A stretch of 64,000 nucleotides of DNA from Calamus simplicifolius (taxonomy: Eukaryota > Streptophyta > Magnoliopsida > Arecales > Arecaceae): assembly GCA_900491605.1 (NCBI GenBank), contig UESW01003903.1, positions 921,363 through 985,362 of the forward strand, written 5' to 3'. The position numbers were made by a program, and so were the translations under genes. Position 1 is the first letter of the stretch, and the number at the start of each line of letters is the position of its first letter. This document shows, one piece after another, positions 44,159 through 56,144 of the stretch. The notes under the pieces are model-generated. The model ran no database searches. It was given only the letters and a program-made list of their open reading frames with translations, and was not told the DNA's origin.

Positions 44159-47100
44159 ATGAAGATCCTTCTGTGGAATGTAAGAGGTGCTCGTAAGCCT
44201 TCTTTTCGTTCCTCTTTTGGAAGGTTATTGCAGCTGCATAAGTTTGATATATGTGTCCTTTTGGAAACAAGACTGTCGGGTGAGAGTCTGGCTCGGTTTC
44301 GTAAGCAAGTGGCCCGTTCATGGTCCTCGTATGCCGTGGAGGCTGAAGGGTTGTCTGGAGGTATGTTGGCTCTTTGGCGTTCCACTGCGGTTACGATTGA
44401 TGCTTTCCATCAGTGTAATCAGCAGATAAGCATGATTGTCTCTGAAGGAGCTTCTGAGCCTTGGTTATTATCGGCTGTTTATGCCAGTACGGACTATAGG
44501 GAGAGAAGGATTCTCTGGTCTGAACTCCGATCCCTTCTTCACCAAGGTATTCCGTCTGTTATAGCTGGGGATTTCAATTGCATTACGGAGCCTAGTGAGA
44601 AAAGAGGGGGAAGACGAGTTACTGGCTCTGCTGACATAACTGAATTCAGATCTTTCATTGATTCTTCGGGTTTGATGGATTTGGGATACTCTGGTCCTCA
44701 ATTCACCTGGTGTAATAATCGGCAGGGTTCAGCTCGTGTTTGGGAGAGGCTGGACAGAGCAATGGCTTCAGCTCAGTGGCTTCATTTGTTCCCTACGGTT
44801 ACAGTCACTCATCTTCCTCGTATTGCTTCTGATCACTGCCCTATCTTGATTTCTACGGATACTGTTCAGTATCAGCGCAAGCAGTTTAGATTTGAGCAGT
44901 TTTGGTCTGGCCATTCAGCTGCTCGTGCGATTATTCATCACATCTGGCATCTCCCGGTCTGGGGAAATGCAGTTTATTGTTTATCTCGCCGTCTGAAGAT
45001 GACCAGGCATAGATTATCCAGATGGAGTAGAGTGGAGTTGGGGGATCTGGTTAGACATATTGAACAGACTGAAAGTGATATTAGCGCTCTTCAGGCTAAG
45101 GAAGATCAGGAAGGATGTTTGCAGGCTTCTGACCTCTCTTCTCTTCGGGACAAGCTTGCTCAGCATCACTCTCTTCTTCGTCAGCAGGAGGTTTATTGGT
45201 GGCAGCGATCCAGGGCCCAGTGGATTTGTGATGGTGATCGTAATACCAGATTTTTCCATCAGGCTACCTTGAAGCGGCGTGCTGCCAATAGGATTCGGAG
45301 ATTAGTTGATGATGAGGGGAATTCTCAGGAGGATACACAATCTATTAGGGAGATGATTTTTCACTTTTTCCAGTCTAGATGGACTGATTCTTCTGGTGTG
45401 GGAGGGCCAGTTACTCCAGTTTCTGATTCTGTGAAGGTCTCTTCTGTAGATAACAGTATGTTGGCCAGAGCAATTTCTGCGGACGAGATTAGGGCGGCCC
45501 TTTGGGACCTTGGCCCGAATAAGGCCCCTGGGCCTGATGGGTTTCCGCCTTTCTTTTATCGTCAGTATTGGGACATTGTGGGTCAGGATGTGGTTTTGGC
45601 AATTCAGTCTGTTTTCCTGGCTAAACAGATTCCAGCGGAATGGAATCAGACCTTTATTTCTCTGATGCCTAAGCGTCCTAATGCCTCCCTTCCTCAGCAT
45701 TTTCGGCCCATTAGTCTATGCACTACGCTCTATAAGGTCTGTGCACGGCTTTTGGCTCGTAGGCTTGCTTTGGTGATCCCTCGCCTAATTTCTGCTGAAC
45801 AAGGGGCATTTATTAGAGGGCGTTCTATTTCAGATAATATTCTCATTGCCCAGGAATTTATGTTTGATCTGCAGAGAGCTTCAGCCACGAGAAGTCTTAT
45901 GGCAGTTAAACTTGATATGGAGAGAGCCTATGACAGATTGAATTGGGCTTTTTTGGGTCGCTCTCTTACAGAGTTTGGAGTTGATGACTTGTTCATTGAG
46001 TGGGTTATGGCATGCATTCAGACGCCGTCCTTCTCTTTTATTATTAATGGTAGTCCGACCAGATTCTTTCACTCTACTGTGGGGATCCGCCAGGGTTTCC
46101 CTTTGTCCCCGTTGTTGTTTATTCTAGCTGTGGATGATCTGTCTCGGGCTTTCCATCAGGCGCAGAGAGATCGCAGTATTGTCCCTTATTTGGCTGGTGC
46201 GGAGGGCCCTTTGGTGTCCCATCTCCTGTTTGCGGATGATTGCATTCTCTTGGGCAAGGCTTCTATTGCTAATGCGTCGTCTTTCTATTCTATTATCCAG
46301 AGATATTGTCAGGCTTCAGGCCAGAAGGTTAATTTTCAAAAATCAACTTTATGTTTCAGCCCAAAGACTCCTAGAGCTATCAGGGAAGCTATTATTTCTT
46401 TATCAGGAGTCTCTACTCAGGCCGACAGATTGATGTATTTGGGGATTCCTATCACAGGAAGACGTCCCCGTTGTTCTGATTTCTTCGAGCTGGAGAAGAG
46501 GATTCATCAGCGTATGGAGGGGTGGCAGGTTTCTGGCCTTTCGATGATGGCTAGGATTATTATTATACGCTCGGTTCTCTCCTCCCTTCCTATGTATCTT
46601 CTGTCAAATTCTATTATTCCTATTACTTGCCTTAAGAGGATTGAGAGAAATTTCCGTGATTTTCTATGGGCTACTACGCAAGAAGGTCATGGTATGCATC
46701 TTTTATCGTGGGACACAGTTTGTATGCCTATCCAAGACGGCGGTCTTGGGATCCAGTCTCTGATAGTTAGAAGGGATGCCCTCCTTGCCAGACATGCGTC
46801 TAGATTCCTTCTGGAGCCGCATTGTCTCTGGAGTACTATTATGCGTGCTAGGTATGGTGGTTGGGTGCCGGATTCTTATATCAGGCCTCCACGTGGTTGC
46901 TCCTCCTTTTGGAAGGAAGTTTGCAGATTTGGTCAGGCTATCAGGGGTAATGTTACGTGTATGATGGGAGATGGATCATCTATAGATGTTATTCAGGATA
47001 CTTGGTTTTCAGATATTCCTCTCTTACGATGGCCCTCTTTTATAAGCATGGACATCCCTTATAACCTTCGGGTCAAGGATTTGATTTCTTCTGATCCCCC

Positions 47101-48283
47101 TGCCTGGCATATCCCTTCTGTGACTCGGTTTTTTGGGTTGGAGCTTTCTAGACGTATTCTCTCGATGCCCATTATCCCAGGGTGCACATCTGACTCCAGA
47201 CTTTGGCAGAAATCTTGTCTCTCTAGGGCGCCAGTCAAGGATTTGATGATGATTTTTAGGCCGGTGTCCCAGCGTTCGATGGATGCTGAGTGGATTTGGA
47301 AGCTTCCCACCCTCCTCAGAGTGCAGCTATTTATGTGGAAGCTTCTATGGGATTGCCTTCCCACTTGTCTTCTTCTTTCTAGAAGAGGTTTGGAGATTCA
47401 TCCGTGCTGTCCGTTTTGCAGGGAGGAGGACGAATCTTCGGATCATGCTATCTTTACCTGCCCCAGGGTGAGTTGCATTTGGCAGAGGGTTGGTTATTCT
47501 GTTAGGAGGGACGTTCAGGATTCTCCTCGCTCTTCGTTCTTCCTGGATATTCGTAGAGCTTCTCCGCAGAGGTGCAGCTGTTGGATTGCTACGGCTTATC
47601 ATATATGGTTATCGAGAAACCAGATTCTTTTTACGGACGACTCTGTGTCTTCCTTCAGAATTATGAGAAAAATCAGTTCTTTGCTCATGGACTGTGCCCG
47701 GGTTGGTTCTGATGTCTCTGGTCTCTGGGGATCCCCTGCTGCTTCGGTAGCGAACCGCCATGCGGTCTTCATCTCCTGGGATCCCCCTCCCCCAGGGTTC
47801 ATCAAAATCAATTTTGATGGTAGTGTTCGTGGCAGAGCGGCTGGATCTGGGTTCCTTGTCCGTGACTCTCAGGGTGAGCTTTTGGGAGCGGGAGGCTTTG
47901 GATCTATAGACTCTTCCGTCCTGATGTCTGAGCTTTATGCGGCCTGGGCGGGCATTTCTTATGCTGTCAGGAATCTTCAGGCCCATAGGATTGTCATTGA
48001 GGGTGATTCCCTGACGGTTATCTCCTGGTTGCAGAAGGAGAACTGCCATTCTGATCCTACAAATCCGCTTCTGACGGACATTCGGTCCATCCTTTCCAAG
48101 GTTGACTGTACCCGGATTCGCCATATTTATCGTGAAGCTAATTCGGCGGCGGACTGGGTAGCGACCTTTGTGGCCCAGCATGATGGATCGTGGTTTTTGA
48201 AGCCGAGCGATCCTTGTCCATCTATATTACAGCAAATTTTGTATTCGGACCTTTCTGGGCTGATTCGCACTAGGTTAGTGTGA
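44159..48283 (+). CDS. L1 ORF2: endonuclease, reverse transcriptase, RNase H
   Basis: 1374 uninterrupted codons from ATG at 44159 (MKILLWNVRGA). The AP endonuclease covers about residues 1-230, with GDFN near 137-140 and SDHCPI near 223-228. RT covers about 450-740: NKAPGPDGFPPFFY, FRPISLCTTLYKV, KLDMERAYDRLNW, GIRQGFPLSPLLF near 642 and the catalytic FADD near 691. The zf-RVT region lies near 1044-1100 (LPTLLRVQLFMWKLLWDCLP, CPFCREEDESSDHAIFTCP). RNase H covers about 1215-1335: INFDGS, SELYAAWAG, IEGDSL and ANSAADWVA, all four acidic residues in place. Translated product would nick DNA and copy its RNA at the target. Every catalytic motif I can see is intact. Confidence 0.93.
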   Translation: MKILLWNVRGARKPSFRSSFGRLLQLHKFDICVLLETRLSGESLARFRKQVARSWSSYAVEAEGLSGGMLALWRSTAVTIDAFHQCNQQISMIVSEGASEPWLLSAVYASTDYRERRILWSELRSLLHQGIPSVIAGDFNCITEPSEKRGGRRVTGSADITEFRSFIDSSGLMDLGYSGPQFTWCNNRQGSARVWERLDRAMASAQWLHLFPTVTVTHLPRIASDHCPILISTDTVQYQRKQFRFEQFWSGHSAARAIIHHIWHLPVWGNAVYCLSRRLKMTRHRLSRWSRVELGDLVRHIEQTESDISALQAKEDQEGCLQASDLSSLRDKLAQHHSLLRQQEVYWWQRSRAQWICDGDRNTRFFHQATLKRRAANRIRRLVDDEGNSQEDTQSIREMIFHFFQSRWTDSSGVGGPVTPVSDSVKVSSVDNSMLARAISADEIRAALWDLGPNKAPGPDGFPPFFYRQYWDIVGQDVVLAIQSVFLAKQIPAEWNQTFISLMPKRPNASLPQHFRPISLCTTLYKVCARLLARRLALVIPRLISAEQGAFIRGRSISDNILIAQEFMFDLQRASATRSLMAVKLDMERAYDRLNWAFLGRSLTEFGVDDLFIEWVMACIQTPSFSFIINGSPTRFFHSTVGIRQGFPLSPLLFILAVDDLSRAFHQAQRDRSIVPYLAGAEGPLVSHLLFADDCILLGKASIANASSFYSIIQRYCQASGQKVNFQKSTLCFSPKTPRAIREAIISLSGVSTQADRLMYLGIPITGRRPRCSDFFELEKRIHQRMEGWQVSGLSMMARIIIIRSVLSSLPMYLLSNSIIPITCLKRIERNFRDFLWATTQEGHGMHLLSWDTVCMPIQDGGLGIQSLIVRRDALLARHASRFLLEPHCLWSTIMRARYGGWVPDSYIRPPRGCSSFWKEVCRFGQAIRGNVTCMMGDGSSIDVIQDTWFSDIPLLRWPSFISMDIPYNLRVKDLISSDPPAWHIPSVTRFFGLELSRRILSMPIIPGCTSDSRLWQKSCLSRAPVKDLMMIFRPVSQRSMDAEWIWKLPTLLRVQLFMWKLLWDCLPTCLLLSRRGLEIHPCCPFCREEDESSDHAIFTCPRVSCIWQRVGYSVRRDVQDSPRSSFFLDIRRASPQRCSCWIATAYHIWLSRNQILFTDDSVSSFRIMRKISSLLMDCARVGSDVSGLWGSPAASVANRHAVFISWDPPPPGFIKINFDGSVRGRAAGSGFLVRDSQGELLGAGGFGSIDSSVLMSELYAAWAGISYAVRNLQAHRIVIEGDSLTVISWLQKENCHSDPTNPLLTDIRSILSKVDCTRIRHIYREANSAADWVATFVAQHDGSWFLKPSDPCPSILQQILYSDLSGLIRTRLV

Positions 48284-48299
48284 TCGCCCGTTTTTGTAC

Positions 48300-48300
<1 letters not shown>

Positions 48301-48330
<30 letters not shown>
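48301..48330 (+). other. L1 poly(A) tail
   Basis: About 30 uninterrupted A residues directly after 'tttttgtacc'. A long pure A tail points to recent retrotransposition, since such tails shorten and mutate quickly. Confidence 0.85.
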
Positions 48331-48332
<2 letters not shown>

Positions 48333-50165
48333 AAACGCTTTTTTCATGCCAACCATACATTGTGCAAATTTTGAATGAGGCTATACATAGATTAAGTCGA
48401 TCTATGGCCTGACTTGATTAAATCCAATCCAATTCATATTTAAAGATCTTTGGATTGGATGGGATTTCGAAATTGAATCTATCTAAATTTTGAGCCAGAT
48501 TCAAATTTTATATTATTTGACCTGACTTGGGTAAAACCTGATTTAACTCAACCCATAATTATTTTTATATAAATCTTATTTCTTTTATTCTAATTATATT
48601 TATCAATTTATTAAATAAACTCTCATTTAAACTTGTTTTTCTTTTTCATCTTAACAAGTATATTTTTTTCATCTTTTTTTTACTTAATTAAATCAAAATA
48701 TTTATATTTTATAATTTATTTTATTAGATTTTTATTTATAATGTATATTAATATTGATAATTTACAAACTAAAGGATGGATGCATATTAATGTATAGAAT
48801 TAAAATGTTTTAAATAAAAAATAAGTTTAATTTTGCTTGCTTTAACCTTATTTAAGTTTTTTTAATCAATCTATATTTGATTATTAGTCATTGATTTTAG
48901 TTATTAAAAAAGTTAAATGTTTGATTCAAATGTAAACACAATTCAATCCAACCACATCCACTAGCCTCGATGTTTTGAATTGGACTCCAATTATAACAGA
49001 GCTCAAAGATTCGAATAACTTCTTTTGACTTAATTTTTTTTAAATAAATTTGAATGGATTTGATCTGATTTATATAAGTTAAATTATAATTATAATTATA
49101 ATTTAAATATGAAATATGAATGGTTTGAGACCAAATATGATCCGATGGGGCGTGATCTGCTTGCAGACTAATTTTGAGATGAAAAGGCAGTCATCAGGGC
49201 ATAATGGTTGTACGCTCAGCCCCCAACTCTTGCTCTTCTTAGCGAGATTATTTAATAGTTTTATGTCTATGTCGGCAATTTTCTGAGATTATAATATAAT
49301 CCGTTGGTCTTCTCCACCTCGTGCTCATAAAACTCAGATTTTTTTCAACCCTAACACTAATCCTATTTATAAAATATCAATCCTAATCCTAATCTTAACC
49401 CTAATTGTAAAACCTCAACCCTAACCCTATTTTTAAAAATTGGGTTCGAATAAGTTTCGGATTGGAATTCATATTGATGAGAAAAATAAAATAAAATATT
49501 TTTTTTCAAAGTAAATAAACATCGAATTATGGATCCCAAAGACGAAAAAATAAAATCCCTTGCCGAACGTATAAGCTAGACTCGGGGCTTTAATATTGTA
49601 TTAAAAAAAGTCTTACTTGAAACAAAGAAGAAGAGAAGGTATTGTAAACAAAGAAGAGGAAGAGGTGGGAAGTAAAACGAAATGTGTGGGTGATCCATTT
49701 TTATGTTTGTCATTTTCTTCGCCTGCGACTGACGGCCTTGTCCTCCTCGCCCTCAAGTTGGCCATCTTGTTCGATCCAATTAGCGCCTTCAACACTTCCA
49801 AAAATCTGGTGCCGATAAACTACCCTCGGATAACCCTCGGTTTGGGTTATCTAGGGTTCGGATTGCGGTCAACCCTAACCCGAGTCAATTGCAAATCGGG
49901 CCGGATTAAATCCAGATCTTTCGGGTTTAGATTGAACAAACATGAGTTTAAACACTGCTGTAAATCGGGTTCAGCGAGCCAGATTCGGGTTGAACTCGAC
50001 CCAAGTTGCACCCCTACCCGGAAGATTACTTAACTATCCCCGCGAGGATTATTTAATTTAATTATCCCGCGAGTTGGAGAAAAAAGTAATTTAACCTAGG
50101 AGACATCGGAAATTTCTATCTACACCTAACAAATTACTTTGGACACCCATATATTTTAAAAAAAT
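48331..50165. other. Intergenic, AT-rich, no recognised gene
   Basis: AT-rich throughout apart from a telomere-like patch (49341-49440) and a moderately GC-rich stretch near 49640-50030. The latter has a 138-codon open frame (49617-50033) without recognisable motifs; its composition ('gggttcgg', 'ctaacccg') looks repetitive. Confidence 0.5.
49341..49440. repeat. Degenerate telomere-like repeats
   Basis: Repeated 'aaccctaa' with variants ('caatcctaatcctaatcttaacc', 'cctcaaccctaacc' as separate patches) resembles the plant telomere repeat CCCTAAA in a degraded, interrupted form. Confidence 0.55.
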
Positions 50166-50168
50166 TTC

Positions 50169-50650
50169 CACTACAACAGAAACTAAATTTAGCGACGCCA
50201 AAATGCGTCACTAATGCATTGCTAAACTGGCTTTCGCGACACATTAGCGATGCAGTTATGGCGTCGCTGCAAGTCTCGTCCAGAATGAATTTTGTCGCAA
50301 TTGCATCGCTAAATAGCGACTCTCAGCGACGCATTTTATTGCGTCGCAATATTGCGACGCAAGGTCGTTGCATCGCAATATTTAATAATAATATTTTAAA
50401 AATATTAACGATGCAATTTCAGTCGCTAATGCATCACTAATTAAATTTTTAAAAAATATATAAATATTAAAAATTAAAATGGTTAAATTTAATATTGTGA
50501 CACATTCGATTGCGTCGCAATATTGCGACGCCAGTTCTTTGCGTCATAATATTTAATAATAATATTTTAGAAATATTAGCGACACAATTTCAGTCGCTAA
50601 TGCATCGCTAATTAATTTTTTAAAAAAATATATAAAATATTTAAAATTAA
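50169..50650. repeat. Left terminus and subterminal repeats of CACTA copy 2
   Basis: CACTACAAC terminus followed by many TTGCGACGC / GCGTCGCAATA motifs, in the same arrangement as 26190-26700. Confidence 0.85.
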
Positions 50651-50889
50651 AACTGTTAAATTTATAAAAATATTGATCGAAACACTGATATTGATCGAAA
50701 CACTGATATTGATCGAAATATTCTTCATTAAATTTTGAAAAATAATTAATATATTAAAATGTTGAAGTTTCTATGTACAACACAAAAAGTAAAGAAAAAA
50801 ATACATGAAGAATCTCCACTATCACGATCACATTGTGGCTGGAAACCTGCGACATGCGGCTAACCAAATCCCGCATGTGATGCATCTGC

Positions 50890-52360
50890 TCTCTTATGTC
50901 AGAGAGCTCGTGCTGAAGGACTTCCGTGTGCTGGTCGAATACCTGCTGAATCTTCTGCGAACATCCTGACGAACCTCCTGCCGAACCTCCTCCGTAATAG
51001 ATCTTCGAATGTCCTCTAAACGCTCGGCAGGAATATCGCTAGAATAGCACAAACTGGAGGCCTGATGGGGAAAATATGCAGAAGCTCTAGTGCCCAGACC
51101 ATAGACCTTGTGGTCTCGCGGCTGGGCACCAACAACCTCCAAAAACACACGTCGACTCTCTTCTGATGAGAGTCCGACGGGCGGTCCCCCATCAGTGGAG
51201 TCGACCTGTAATGCCTGGGACTGAAGCTCCTCGACTCGTGCCTTTGAATTATAAAATCAACAATAAATGAATCAATAAATTTTTTTAAATAAAATTTTAA
51301 AAATTAAACAGATACAATGTAAAGCTAATTTCTTACCGCAACCTCCCGTGATCGTATATCGACCCAGGAATCGTCCCTCCTGATGTGTGTCACCCTAAAT
51401 AGACGAAACTCACCAGGATCTCCGCCCTCCTTTCAGACTACAACAACAGAAAGAAAAATTGATATAAATATAAGTATTTGTAAATAACTAAATTAGTAAT
51501 TAAATTATTTATATTTTCTTACCATACGACGTCTGCGCTCCTGAATCGAAATGGACCCCGCAGTGTGGCAGGAGAGACCCGTGCCAGGACTGCCCCTCTC
51601 GGATCGACGGTTCATGCTGGCTGATGTGGACCTCCTGCGCCAGCCATCAGACTATCACGCCTGCTGCCACTCGTGCCAAATACCATTCGGCACATGCGCA
51701 GGACGCTCACCCGATGTCCTTCAACGATAAAGCATGTCGGAGTATCGGCATGCCATAAGAGCATTTCATGCTGCCATAATGGCATCATGGATGGTAGGGT
51801 CCCACGTATACTTTTTCTGCATTGAAATAAACCGTTAGTTTTAGAATTTATTAAGATTAAGAAATTTTATATCAGTGATAAATTGTATTTAATAAGTTTA
51901 CCTGAAACTCTGAAAAATAAAACTCCCTCGTGGCTGCAGATACATGACGCAATCGTAGCCACTGGGATCAGCACGCCTCTGAAATATGGAGCTGATCTAG
52001 CTCGATACATGATGCTGCTCAATAAATCTGTTAAAAAAATATATGTTTATAAGTAATTAGCTTAAAAACATAAACGATATATTTACAATTAGTATATACT
52101 TATGGCCCATGAGCATCCAGTCCAAGTACGGTGCGGCCGATGGTGGAAGAACTCTCGAAGGAATGTGCCGATCGATTGGATGATAATACTAATGCAGGAT
52201 CACCGCCAATGGCTGGAGAGATTGGAGGCTATGCGATGTGTGGAGATCCGAACTCTCCATCTCCAAAGCTCATGGGATCTGATGTGGCAGGGCTACGTCT
52301 CTGCTCACTCTGTCTGTCGCCAGTAGATCTACCTCAGCCCGTCATACTGAAAATACTAAA
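50890..52360 (-). pseudogene. TNPA-like Ptta/En/Spm gene, copy 2
   Basis: Collinear with 26913-28406. The patch VYGLGTRASAYFPHQAS and the basic coiled-coil start (ERLEDIRRSITEEVRQEV) are recognisable at 50940-51150. Splice signals at the same places (near 51337 and 51520) are kept. The C-terminal stop used in copy 1 is not present at the same place. Early codons near 52340 carry a stop (MTG*), so it is probably dead. Confidence 0.6.
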
Positions 52361-52439
52361 AATTCATGAATGTAATTATGATTAATGATTAAATATGTAA
52401 AAATATAACATTTATAAAAATAAATTGAATTTGAAAAAA

Positions 52440-55400
52440 CCTCTATGTTTAGTCGGTTTCATTTGTTTCATGAAATGTTGGTTCAACATTCGATGTTGTA
52501 TGATTCAGTTTCATTATCATCGGAAGGAAACCAAACATTTGGATCCGCAATTTCTTGGACATCATCATTTGGATCTCTAAGTGATGTTTCAAGAGCCCTT
52601 GTGTCGTCCTCAATTGCATGCATTTCCATCTCATCCTCTTGAAATGCAGGGCACTCGGCCGATTGACTTGATGAACTCTCGTCTAATACGATTGTTGAAC
52701 GTGGGACGATTTTAGAAATAACCCACCAATCTCGCTTGTCGTTGCGCAAACTTGGATATCTGCAGTAAAACACTTGTTAAGCTTGGAATGCAAGGATGAA
52801 TAGTTCATATTTCTGCAATCTTCGTCAATGGTTCACTTCAACTAGATTGTAGTCGTTATGAACCCTTTTGCCCACAGGAACTATCAGATCAAACCAATCG
52901 CAATGAAACAATATGGTTCGTTTAATAGGCCAACCGGGATATTCAACTTCAACCACCTCTACTAACTTTCCATAATAATCCTGCAAATTTGCTCCAACAC
53001 TTTCTCCTTTAACACACATGCCCCAGTTCTGCGTGCCTCTTGAAGCTGCTAGTCGTTCAATTTGAAATTTGTACCCATTAATAAAATAGCCAGTAGAGGT
53101 TGTTACGGTCTTCAATGGCCATTGCGATAGACATTTAATGAAAATATTGTCGGTTGTAGACCATGGACCGTTTACCTATAAATTAATAAGCTATTCACAA
53201 CCAATTCAAAAAATAAAAGCCGTTATTGAAATTGATTAAGTGATACTACTCACAAATTCATAAAACCAATAAGCGAACTCCATTTCTAACTTCTGCCCAA
53301 TGGCAACTTGACTAATGTCGGGATTCATCTGTCGTTGTCTATCACAATACATCCTTATGGGATGATAAGGATTAAAACTTTTGTTAGAAATTAAATATTA
53401 TGGTATATTGCAATTTAAATTAGAAGTTCCAATTAAGCATTGAAGTATATACTTACTCAATGTATGGATCGACTTCTCTATAGTTCATTAGGATGTAATA
53501 ATGTGCTGCATTATACTCCATATCGCTAAGATTTCTTGACTTCTGCCCCCCAAATGAATAGCCGATACCTTTAAAAACTGATATTCTACTGTCATTAGGT
53601 TCTCCTTCGTCCACACATACGTCATCGTTACGACCAAGATTTTGACTCCTCGTGCGGACATGACCCTCAAAGTAATGCGAGGCAAAAGCTGAAACTTCTT
53701 CGACCAAGTGTGCATTACATATAGAACCTTCAACCCTTGCCTTATTATGCACATTATTTTTTAACTTCTTAAGGTACCTATATGTAAAGGTGAGAAAAAA
53801 AATTAAACCAATTTTCTCGCAATGAAATAATATTTGAAATGTCAACATGTCTTACTGATGTATATATTTACCTCTCGAAAGGATACATCCAGCGATACTG
53901 CATGGGACCAGCTATGCTGCTTCATATGGCAAGTGAACCGGTAAATGCTCCATTGAGTCAAAAAACTAGGAGAAAATATTCGCTCCAGCTTGCATAAAAT
54001 AATTGAAATTTCCTCCTCAAGCCTTGCCATGGATGCAGAAGTAATGACTGCGGCAGATAACACCTTGAAGAACAAGCTGAGCTCCGTCAATGCCTTCCAG
54101 ACATAGTGCGGAAGCAACTCACGAAAAGCAATAGGCAATAACCGTTGCATGAAAACATGGCAATCGTGACTCTTCATGCCGAACAACTTTAACTTATGCA
54201 TGTCCACACACCTACCGATATTTGAGGCATAACCATCTGGAAATTTTAACCCTCTAACCCAGTTACATAATACTTCCCGTGAATTTCTGTCAAGAGTGTA
54301 ACAGGCTTTAGGATAGGTTCCGTCGACATTCCTCCTCAAATCACCTCTTCTGCAATACTGATTAAGTTCTTCTCTTGACTTTGCAGTGTCTTTGGTTTTT
54401 CTCAGGATGTTTAGAACCGTGTTAAATATGTTATCAAACAAATTTTTCTCGATATGCATAACATCCAAGTTGTGCCGGATGAGATTTGTGCTCCAATATG
54501 GAAAATCTCAAAATATACTCTGCTTCTTCCAATTATGTTCTTTATATATACAGTCATTTATTCTATCTGCATCTGATTCCCAAGCATACCTCAACCCCAA
54601 ATGCTCTATAGTATCAAATATATCTGTGCCGGACCTAACCGGTTCGGCGAATTTTGTGACTGCTTTGTTCTTCTAGAAGGCGATCAAGTTATGTCTGTAA
54701 GGATGATTTGGAGGCAAGAACTTCCTATGATTATCAAACCATGACTGCTTACCACTCTTCTGCAATGTAAATGCATCTGAATCATACATGCAATGAGGGC
54801 ATGCCAGACGTCTAGTAGTGCTCCAACCAGACAACATTGCATATGCCGGGAAGTCACTTATTGTCCACATCAAAGCAACTCTCATAATGAAATTCTATTT
54901 CATAGAAATATCGTAGGCTATGACTCCTGTTTCCCACAACATTTTCAATTCGGCTACCAACGGTTGCAGGAAGACATCAATCTTTTCCTTTGGATTTGAA
55001 GGTCCTGGAACCAAAACTGTCAAAAACATTACGGAATCTTTCATGCACTTCCATGGAGGAAGGTTATATATAGTCAGTATCATAGGCCAACATGAATACT
55101 GTTGCCCCGCTTGACCAAATGGTTGGAAGCCATCGGTACAAAGACCTAATCTCACATTCCTTATATCTTCAGTGAAATTAGGATGATTTTCATTGAAATT
55201 CTTCCAAGCTTTTGAATCTGATGGATGCCGCATTTCATCCTCCTTAGATTTATGTTCCGCATGCCATCTCATATCAGCAGTTGTAACCTCAGATCTGTAT
55301 AATATCTGTAGGCGTGGAGTAAGAGAAAAGTAATGCATCCTCTTGTAAGGTATACTTTTTCTCCTACTTGTACTAGCTCCCCCTTCGCCGTTTTTGTACC

Positions 55401-56144
55401 TCGATTGTCCACAAATCTTATACCATCTCAGCTCTGAGTCTTCACCCCAATATATCATACAATTGTTCAAACAACAATCAATCTTATTAACTAGGAGCCC
55501 AAGCCCACGCAACAACTTCTTCGTTGAGTAAAAACTATCTGCTACAACATTATCATTTGGAAAAATTTCCTTGATTAACCCAGCTACAGAATTGAACGCC
55601 TTTTCTGATAATCGATGTTCTACCTTAATATTCAACAACCGAGCAGCCGTAAACAACTGGGAATGACCCTCACAACCAGGATACAATTCTTGATTTGCAG
55701 CACGTAACATATCATAAAATTGCTATGCATCTGGATTTGGTTCTTCCATAAATATATTCTGATTGAATTCATTACCTGATGCATTCATCACCATTTCTTC
55801 ATATGTGTTTAAATTCACAAATGGTTCATCTACGGGAATTGACACTTGTTGGCTTGTAACAGCTGCTGGAATTTCCTCTGGCTCACCATGACAGTACCAA
55901 ACATCGTAATCAAGAATAAACCCCTTTTTTACACAAATGCACCTTAACAGTTTCAACATCTCTGTAGGCTTTATTCTGACACCTGTGGAAGTTGCATGGG
56001 CACCTAATCCTAGGCCCATCCATCCATTCAGGTTGGCTACATGCAAATGCGATAAATTCTTCCAATCCATTCAGAAAATCTAGATTAAGCAAGCCATCTT
56101 TTATCCTTGCATACATCCACGAGCGAGCCCCGCTCATTTTTGAC
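52440..56144 (-). pseudogene. TNP2-type transposase, copy 2, broken
   Basis: Same exon order as copy 1. The N-terminal zinc region (MSGARSWMYARIKDG, start near 56137) shifts frame near 55925 at a T-run. The Transposase_21 core (54895-55710) is preserved but bounded by TAG stops where copy 1 has CAG (after PNPDA near 55722 and after DISMK near 54896). Another TAG follows LIAF near 54675, where copy 1 has CGA. The MDVMHIEKNLFDN motif and DUF4218 (53842-54468) are intact in frame, unlike copy 1. DUF4216 (52825-53115) has a stop after VEVNH. The tail at 52483-52773 is acidic. Confidence 0.85.

Larger units (their letters stand above)
42823..48330 (+). mobile_element. L1-type LINE, 5'-truncated, intact ORF2 and A tail
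   Basis: Partial ORF1 (42846-43893, one frameshift), then ORF2 (44159-48283), a short 3' end and a homopolymer A tail (48301-48330). The 5' edge is placed where DUF4283 begins mid-domain. I could not see a clear target-site duplication. GC-rich coding contrasts with the AT-rich flanks. Plant L1 elements of this clade carry a C-terminal RNase H in ORF2, as here. Confidence 0.92.

Noticed and set aside
42800..48345. Target-site duplication for the L1 element
   Set aside because: I compared the sequence before about 42823 with that after the A tail ('ggaaacgctttttt') and saw no convincing match. The 5' junction may be a few bases off or the duplication lost.
49617..50033. 138-codon plus-strand open frame
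   Set aside because: No motif, repetitive composition at its 3' half and no supporting signals, so not called as a gene.
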